64,000 nt of DNA from Nemertoderma westbladi (lineage: Eukaryota; Xenacoelomorpha; Nemertodermatida; Nemertodermatidae), in assembly GCA_032718475.1 (NCBI GenBank), contig JAUCBJ010004016.1, positions 1 to 64,000 on the forward strand, written 5' to 3'. The position numbers were made by a program, and so were the translations under genes. The notes beneath the pieces are model-generated. The model saw only the letters and a list, made by a program, of their open reading frames with translations. It was not told where the DNA came from and did not search any database. Of this stretch, positions 57,381 to 64,000 are shown one piece after another. Each line of letters opens with the position of its first letter. The first letter of the stretch is position 1.

Positions 57381-57653
57381 CCCAGGTGAAGAATACCAGG
57401 ATTTCACTTTTCGGTCGACTTTTTAATGGAATTTTATATATGAAGTTTTATATTTTTTTTAATTTATCTTTATTAAGTGTTTTATAGCGCTTATTTCTGT
57501 CTTATAACCTGTACATATACTAATTCGTTTATTGTTTTGGTTAGATTCAGCCCTTCTGTAACCTGTGGTTTTGGTGAAAACCTGGTATTCTTCACATGGG
57601 GGTAACTGCAAAGTGAAATATAACGGCAGAAAGTCTGGTATTCTTCACATGGG
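57381..57653. mobile_element. MITE family copy B (uninterrupted)
   Basis: The left end CCCAGGTGAAGAATACCAGG and right end CTGGTATTCTTCACATGGG are inverted repeats. A second CCTGGTATTCTTCACATGGG lies at 57581-57600. It starts within about 10 bp of the end of the 54-bp array. It is the reference for the SINE insertion in copy A. Confidence 0.75.
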
Positions 57654-58521
57654 CCTGCAATTATAACTAAGTTTGTGCTACCGTTTCGCTACAGGTAAAC
57701 TACCCCCCCCCCCCTTCCAATCCCACGTAAAACTTCCCTAGAATAGCCCCTGGAGTGGATTTACCCAGAAATTGTCTGGCGCTGGGGGGGGGGGGGGGGG
57801 GGGTGACAGACAGTCCTGTCTGCTCGAAATGACACGATTAATTTTTTAAGTTTTCTTCAGTAGGCCTACAGTTTATTAATAAAACATTACAAAAGTCTCA
57901 TTGTGACAGATTAATAATAACAATAAGAATTGACCCGTATCCAATACTATTCTCCTTATTATTGCATTGCTTTGCTTGCACCATTCCCACCTATGTGGAA
58001 GGTTGGATGGACTCCAATAATAGTACCTTCCTTCTAATTGGCTACTTAATATTTCTGATGGTGCTCTATCAACCATGCCATCCCCAGCCACTACTGTTAC
58101 CTTAGCTTACCGAGGCGTCCCTATTGAATAATAAAGAGAAACCGCCACCATATCCGCTTCATAATTATCTTTTTTGCAGTTAGTTCAAATGAATGGTTTC
58201 TTTATTTAGTTATTTTTTTTTTACTTAATATTGTAAACAATAGGAAGTAATAGGAAACAACTGGAAGAATGTTGTAGGCCTAATATATTTTACTCGATAA
58301 CAAAAAGTATTGGAAAGAATCCCTTTAAGCCACAAATCTGCATTGCCCGAAATTTAATTACAAAGTTAGAGCTTTGCTTTCCCCGAGGGGACAGGCAGGG
58401 GGGGGGGGGGGGGGGGGGTATTGATGTAAATCCCACATCGGCGAATTAAAATCTCACCTCAATGTTATAATATCATTTAAGATAAATTATCAGGTGACAG
58501 TAGCGGTAGGCCCTACGTTAT
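57654..58521. other. Gene-free region with C/G homopolymers
   Basis: C run near 57703-57714 and G runs at 57785-57802 and 58399-58418. The 71-residue minus-strand frame near 57876-58091 is not recognised as a protein. Confidence 0.4.
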
Positions 58522-58608
58522 TCTATCCAAAACAATAAACAAAAGTTAATAGAACAGGTTACAGTTTTATTTTTTTTGGAGTAATCAGCTGTTATTTGCG
58601 TCGATTTT
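58522..58608. repeat. Dispersed repeat, second copy of 36126-36210
   Basis: Shares CCAAAACAATAAAC, GAACAGGTTACAGTTTTATT and GAGTAATCAGCTGTTATTTG with the 36-kb copy. Confidence 0.75.
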
Positions 58609-58610
58609 CC

Positions 58611-58805
58611 CCCGGAGAGGGACGGATTTCACTAATAACAGGTTACATGGGCTGAATCTAACCAAAACAATAAACGAATTAGATCTCCACTGGATAGAAG
58701 ATAGAAATCAGCGCTATTAAAAAGCTTGATAATGATAATTGAAAAAAAATACAAATTCTTCATATTTCGACCAAAAATTTTAAAACATGGTATTCTTCGC
58801 ATGGG
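58611..58805. mobile_element. MITE family copy C, inverted and degenerate
   Basis: Contains GCTGAATCTAACCAAAACAA followed by TAAACGAATTAG, the reverse complement of the block in copies A and B. It ends ATGGTATTCTTCGCATGGG. The left end is diverged. Confidence 0.55.
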
Positions 58806-58837
58806 CGACAAACTTTGATACTATATACAATATACAT

Positions 58838-60505
58838 ACCGCATTCATCCGCATACACATACCGCATTCATACGCATACACATACGGGGCCTACCGTATT
58901 CATCCGCATACACATACGGGGCCTACCGCATTCATCCGCATACACATACCGCATTCATCCGCATACACATACCGCATTCATCCGCATACACATACCACAT
59001 TCATCCGCATACACATACGGGGCCTACAGCATTCATCCGCATGCACATACCACATTCATCCGCATACACATACCGCATTCATCCGCATACACATATGGGG
59101 CCTGCCGCATTCATCCGCATACACATAGCGCATTCATCCGCATACACATACCGCATTCATCCGCATACACATACGGGGCCTACTGCATTCATCCGCATAC
59201 ACATACGGGGCCTACCGCATTCATCCGCATACACATACGGGGCCTACCGCATTCATCCGCATACACATACGGGGCCTACTGCATTCATCCGCATACACAT
59301 ACGGGGCCTACCGCATTCATCCGCATACACATACGGGGCCTACCGCATTCATCCGCATACACATACCACATTCATCCGCATACACATACCGCATTCATCC
59401 GCATACACATACCGCCTTCATCCGCATACACATATGGGGCCTACCGCATTCATCCGCATACACATACCGCATTCATCCGCATACACATACCGCATTCATC
59501 CGCATACACATATGGGGCCTACCGCATTCATCCGCATACACATACCGCATTCATCCGCATACACATACCACATTCATCCGCATACACATACCTCATTCAT
59601 CCTCATACACATATGGGGCCTACTGCGTTCATCCGCATACACATACCGCATTCATCCGCATACACATACCACATTCATCCTCATACACATACCGCATCAT
59701 CCGCATACACATACCGCATTCATCCACATACAGATACGGGGCCTACCTCATTCATCCGCATACACATACCGCATTCATCCGCATACACATACGGGGCCTA
59801 CTGCATTCATCCGCATGCACATACCACATTCATCCGCATACACATACCGCATTCATCCGCATACACATATGGGGCCTGCCGCATTCATCCGCATACACAT
59901 AGCGCATTCATCCGCATACACATACCGCATTCATCCGCATACACATACGGGGCCTACTGCATTCATCCGCATACACATACGGGGCCTACCGCATTCATCC
60001 GCATACACATACGGGGCCTACCGCATTCATCCGCATACACATACGGGGCCTACTGCATTCATCCGCATACACATACGGGGCCTACCGCATTCATCCGCAT
60101 ACACATACGGGGCCTACCGCATTCATCCGCATACACATACCACATTCATCCGCATACACATACCGCATTCATCCGCATACACATACCGCATTCATCCGCA
60201 TACACATATGGGGCCTACCGCATTCATCCGCATACACATACCGCATTCATCCGCATACACATACCACATTCATCCGCATACACATACCTCATTCATCCTC
60301 ATACACATATGGGGCCTACTGCGTTCATCCGCATACACATACCGCATTCATCCGCATACACATACCACATTCATCCTCATACACATACCGCATCATCCGC
60401 ATACACATACCGCATTCATCCACATACAGATACGGGGCCTACCTCATTCATCCGCATACACATACCGCATTCATCCGCATACACATACCACATTCATACT
60501 TTGTC
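58838..60505. repeat. 23/34-bp minisatellite with 774-bp higher-order repeat
   Basis: Short units read CCGCATTCATCCGCATACAC plus ATA (23 bp). Longer units carry an extra GGGGCCTAC-type segment. A marker variant CCGCATGCACATACCAC at 59041 recurs at 59815, and the order of variants downstream is the same, so a block of about 774 bp is duplicated in tandem. His/Thr/Ile-rich frames here are repeat artefacts. Confidence 0.93.
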
Positions 60506-60706
60506 TGTCCGCTAGTCTGTCTATCTGTCGTGTCGATCAATATTAAGGCAAATAACTCAAGTCAATCTTTGATGAAATGAATCCACACTTCGTGATACAA
60601 TTGTATGTAGTCTGTCAAATTGAATATACAATTTGGCATTGGGATTCAACAGTTATCCAGTCTACCGCTAGAGGGCGAAATGGCAGATTTGTAATATACC
60701 AACTAG

Positions 60707-60855
60707 CTGGTGGAGTGGTCACCCGCTTTGCTTCTTGCTGGGAGATAGCGGGTTCGATATGGAGGAAACCTGGCTTCTACTGGGGAAGTAAAGGGTTGGA
60801 AAATTACGGAGTACCCTTGGGAGTGCCCCCCTCCCTGCCTTATATGTAACCCAAG
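60707..60855 (+). mobile_element. tRNA-derived SINE
   Basis: The head reads CTGGTGGAGTGGTCACCCGC (A-box-like), then GATAGCGGGTTCGATATGG with a B-box-like GGTTCGATAT at tRNA-like spacing. The body continues through AGTAAAGGGTTGG to about 60850. The open frame at 60577-60849 crosses it and is not a gene. Confidence 0.6.
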
Positions 60856-61232
60856 AGAGAGGAGCCTTCGGTATGTCTCCGGTGTTTCGTGTTTCGCACG
60901 TTCAACGATCACTTTCCTTTTCACTTCAGCTAAACTTACAAGACGAGAAATTGCACACCTTTAGTGGGACTAGGGCCTATTACTGTATGTATTAGTATAA
61001 TACTATAGTATATATAGTACTATAACCAGAAATCAAGTGATTTTCACCTCATTTGCGTAGGCCATATCACCAGTGATTTCTACTCTGAAAAATTTAACCT
61101 AGAACAACCTTTTCGTGAGAAAAAATAGACAGTGTGTAATGAATAGTAATATAATTATTCTATTCAATTACCAGCCGTCAATATAATTGACTAACAATAA
61201 TTTCATAGTTCAAACACAATGAAATCATTAAA
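60856..61232. other. 5' flank of the LDLa gene
   Basis: AT-rich. An upstream ATG at 61219 opens a 12-codon frame (to 61257) that overlaps the proposed start at 61233 out of frame. Confidence 0.35.
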
Positions 61233-61494
61233 ATGTGTAAATTTATTTCAACAATAATTTATATAATTTTTATATTGTCGGAGTTTACAACCGCTAAGCT
61301 AATGTTAAATACAGAAGACAATCAACCTGGAGGTGGTGCTTCTGAAACTGAAAGTATTTCAGAAAGTCAGTACGTCTCCTTATTAACTGAACCGTGCGCT
61401 GCTGAATGTAGCGAACCTAATCGGTACTGTATTCCTCCCAGCGCGTTGGACTCTAACTGTAAATGTGTTTGCGATGACGGAACAAGTGGCTGCG
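61233..61494 (+). CDS. LDL-receptor class A protein, exon 1 (signal peptide, Cys-rich)
   Basis: Starts MCKFISTIIYIIFILSEFTTA, a good signal peptide (hydrophobic core at about 5-16, likely cleavage near residue 21). An acidic Ser-rich stretch and a Cys-rich segment follow, from PCAAECSEPNRYC to CKCVCDDGTSGC, with some resemblance to an EGF-like half domain. The exon ends at 61494 before GTAAGT, phase 1. The product is secreted or the ectodomain of a membrane protein. The gene continues to the right and is incomplete here; I do not recognise a named orthologue. Confidence 0.7.
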
Positions 61495-62050
61495 GTAAGT
61501 CTATCTCATCGTAGTTAATTAGAAATTCAAATCATAGAGTTAAAATACACAGACGGCAGGGCAGGCATGGAATATATTATTTGTAGGCCGGCCTAATCCT
61601 TTTGTTTATAATTATTGTCCCTGCTACGCTACAGTGGCATATCCATTTTTGGGACATCCTAGAGTGCTGGAGTGTCCCGGGATATTCTCAAATGGAGAAG
61701 TTGGGGATATCATCCTCACGAGATATCCACAAAATAAAGTATTTAGTTGTAAAGTGCCAACTTTGGCAGCTCTTAACTACCGTACGAGGGTTTGACAGTA
61801 CCTACAGTACATTATTTTCAATGCTTCAATGTAAATCAGTATTATTGTTCTGAGATCATGGGATTTCCCCAAAAGTCCGAAGAGAGGATATCCGTGGGAT
61901 ATTTCAAGACAGTAGGCCTACATTTACTACAGGCAGTGGCTTTCTTTATGTCATAGACGGAATAACAGCACCGGTATGCATTCAAAGTGAAAAAAAAAGT
62001 ATTCACATTCGCATTGCTGATAAATTGTTTCCGGTTTATCTTATTTATAG

Positions 62051-62230
62051 AAGACGATTTGCGGATCGAATGCGAGGATGATTCCTTTAGCTGCCGCAAC
62101 GGGAACTGCGTGAACCCGCATAAATTGTGCGACAGCATTGACGACTGTGGGGACAACAGCGACGAATTAACTACTCACAGCGCATGTCGCAAGTCACATA
62201 TATCGGATATCGTCTGCCCCCCCGACTCAG
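62051..62230 (+). CDS. LDL-receptor class A protein, exon 2 (LDLa domain)
   Basis: Acceptor TTATTTATAG ends at 62050; donor GTAAAA begins at 62231. Phases are 1 and 1, so this is a symmetric, shuffle-compatible exon. It encodes one full LDLa module: six cysteines in the pattern [26 protein letters not shown] and a final HSAC, with the calcium-binding acidic motif DCGDNSDE. LDLa modules bind ligands through the calcium-coordinated loop. Joining G from exon 1 with AA here gives Glu, keeping the frame open. Confidence 0.85.
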
Positions 62231-62343
62231 GTAAAAACGACACATCGGTATTATAATTCCTTACGAAATTTCCACAACTTATAACGAACACCACGTCCGT
62301 GTTGCATGGAGCTTCAATAACAATGCGCAATAATTGATTTTAG

Positions 62344-62516
62344 ATTACCCCGGATATATTTATGATGATTCGTTTGTTTGCGACATGTGGCCCAGCTGTA
62401 ACGAATCTCTCTACGCCTGCGTTCGACCCGGCGACCGTTTACTAGAACATTATAAATACTATCAGCCTCAATTGTTACAACTTTACTGCTCTCCATCAGA
62501 TAAACACAAATCCCAG
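62344..62516 (+). CDS. LDL-receptor class A protein, exon 3
   Basis: Acceptor GATTTTAG ends at 62343; donor GTAAGA begins at 62517 (phase 0 end). Joined to exon 2 it reads DSDYPGYIYDDSFVCDMWPS and continues CNESLYACVRPGD, with three more cysteines and an NES glycosylation sequon. The domain is not recognised. Further exons are expected but none could be identified before the window ends. Confidence 0.65.
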
Positions 62517-63410
62517 GTAAGATAAAAGTTACTGTAAGATATAAGTTACTGCTGTACTGCGGACGTACGACAGTTGTACCGCGCGGTCATAGTGCTGCTG
62601 TTATATGTAGTTGCGCATTAATTACTATGAGGCCTAATTACAGCACTTCAGTAGTACCTATCCTACACGTGCATTTGCATTACGTTATCTTACCGTCTCT
62701 TAATATTCCGACAGTCTACCTACTGCATTCACCACCCGTTTGAAAGTTTTAATTGCTTTTCAAGATTTTAAATTAGTATTTAATTTTAAATTTCAGACCT
62801 GCCTGTCACTACTTACTTCGTTCGATTTCTGTATTAATACTTTACTATTAAAGTGCCATCCTCAATTCCGTAGGTTCTAAATTTGTATGTATCTTTTTTT
62901 TAAATAATTGTATTGCTTTAATATTTTATATACTAGCCCTGAAGAAGCCCGTGAGGGTGAAACGGCTGTCGGCAAACTCTATTTATTTTAACTCGTGGTG
63001 TTAAGACCCCTTAAGCCCTACGTCCTTTCAGAAACTTAAGTAAGTACTTATAAAATATGTGATGATATCCGGTGTGCCATTATATACTTAAATTGTTTCT
63101 AAATGTTCCCACTTTTTCTCTGACAACATTTTATTGTAGATTGAAACGGTATAAATGAGCTAGAGATTGAATTATTTGTTGTTATTGTTTTTTTTTTGTT
63201 TATTATTAATTTTCTCCGCCACTTTCCGTCTACATCTTCTGGCAGCCTGTGTAGTTTTTCCTCATTTATTTAGCATCAATAAATAATAAACTTTACAGTA
63301 AACAAACAGCAGCGTATAAAAATACAGTATGTTCTGATATACTGTATTGTTTAATGATAGAGAATATATGAAATGGATGGCTGTTTGTTTAGTTTTGGAA
63401 TGTGTAAGGA
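62517..63410. other. Intron or intergenic region with a PLE/hammerhead-like word
   Basis: No further exon recognised. The 62939-62966 segment, CCTGAAGAAGCCC followed by GTGAGGGTGAAACG, resembles motifs seen with retroelements and hammerhead-like folds (see findings). The rest is AT-rich with T runs near 63185-63200. Confidence 0.4.
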
Positions 63411-63497
63411 CGTCGTTGGGGTTTGAACCAGTACTATTCGGAACATTTTCGACTTATTAGGCCTCACCAGAAGCGCTAACCAGTTAAGCAATTCTTC
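63411..63497 (-). pseudogene. tRNA-like sequence (Ser/Leu-type) or SINE head
   Basis: On the minus strand, GCTTAACTGGTTAGCGC resembles an A box and D arm, and ACTGGTTCAAACCCC resembles a B box and T arm. The spacing would need a long variable arm. The acceptor stem is not convincing, so I treat it as a tRNA pseudogene or SINE piece. Confidence 0.4.
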
Positions 63498-63674
63498 TCT
63501 GATACTTCCTTTGCGAAGTCCACTTCTATCGATCGGGCAGCTTAATTGGGTATCATATTTATGCCGTGGTTCGACCCCCTGTGACGTACCTCCACTTTTC
63601 TTTCATTTCAGAACAAAATTGCTCAATATTAAATTTACAAGTTGCTTCAACTAATACAACAAAAAAACATTCAC

Positions 63675-63753
63675 CGGAATGGGGGATTGAACTCGGTACC
63701 TAGAGATTCCAAGTCCTACGCTCTACCAACTGAGCCACTGAGGCCGTATCAAT
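63675..63753 (-). pseudogene. tRNA-like sequence or SINE head
   Basis: On the minus strand, CAGTGGCTCAGTTGGTAGAG is an A box and D arm, and ACCGAGTTCAATCCCCC a B box. The anticodon loop would read CTTGGAA (anticodon TGG, Pro). Acceptor and T-stem pairing are poor, so a functional tRNA is unlikely. Confidence 0.45.
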
Positions 63754-64000
63754 CCCTGATACCAAAACCTAACGAGAAATTAACATCAACAACAATAACA
63801 ACGGAGTGAATACTAGAGGTCCCGCTATGCGGACCTAAAAATACTTGAATTGAACTTAAAGATGCGGCAAAAACTGCGGATAATAATTGAACATGAAAAC
63901 CAAAACATTCAATAAAAAAACCTCGGATACAACTGATATTTCTATCCGCATTTTAATCATAAAAAATCGTTTTTCTATATAATTGTTCTTATTAGTTTCC
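63754..64000. other. Right-edge AT-rich sequence
   Basis: No gene or repeat recognised. Confidence 0.3.

Noticed and set aside
58787-60546. His/Thr/Ile-rich frames up to 566 codons
   Set aside because: They are artefacts of the CATCCGCATACACATA minisatellite; three frames give permutations of the same peptide.
63675-63753. Functional tRNA-Pro
   Set aside because: A and B boxes are present, but acceptor and T-stem pairing are poor, so a SINE head or pseudogene is more likely.

Overview
This is a nuclear segment of an animal genome, with no prokaryotic features. The recognisable genes are metazoan: mitoribosomal MRPS25, an HtrA2/Omi-type protease, SRP68, two Tctex1-type dynein light chains and an LDL-receptor class A protein. 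GT-AG introns, AATAAA signals, CR1/L2-like LINEs, tRNA-derived SINEs and TIR transposons agree with this. The TAGGCCTA word and long C or G homopolymers recur throughout. I would guess a marine invertebrate but cannot name the phylum. Visible genes are intron-poor: MRPS25, HtrA2 and both dynein light chains are single-exon, and SRP68 has one intron.

Layout. 0.3-4.7 kb: MRPS25 and HtrA2. 5.5-19.5 kb: repeats, including a non-coding LTR-type element with an exact 5-bp target duplication (5962-8756), LINE fragments, an 89-bp tandem array, a tandem-repeat-bearing element split by a LINE (13009-14998), and a 1.2-kb element ending in inverted C/G-rich minisatellites. 20.2-23.8 kb: a nearly complete CR1/L2-like LINE. 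24.3-29.0 kb: SRP68. 29.0-32.1 kb: a ~67-bp minisatellite whose first unit is the 3' end of the SRP68 coding sequence. 32.5-34.1 kb: a hAT-like element containing a second copy of the tandem-repeat-bearing element. 37.2-42.1 kb: a 19-bp array interrupted by a 2.8-kb TIR transposon with a decayed transposase. 42.2-45.8 kb: a very homogeneous 27-bp satellite. 46.2-49.2 kb: two tandem dynein light chain genes with a sharply bounded, almost identical block that suggests gene conversion. 49.4-57.7 kb: MITE copies around a 7-kb inverted array built on GGAACTAA(A/G)TTCG. 58.8-60.5 kb: a 23/34-bp minisatellite with a 774-bp higher-order duplication. 61.2-62.5 kb: the first exons of a secreted or membrane LDLa protein continuing rightward.

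The genes do not form a pathway; they are unrelated housekeeping or structural genes in a repeat-rich landscape. The most interesting features are the birth of tandem arrays from known sequence (the SRP68 terminus; a single 54-bp unit amplified on one arm of an inverted repeat) and elements that carry tandem arrays as cargo, with target duplications showing that they move.
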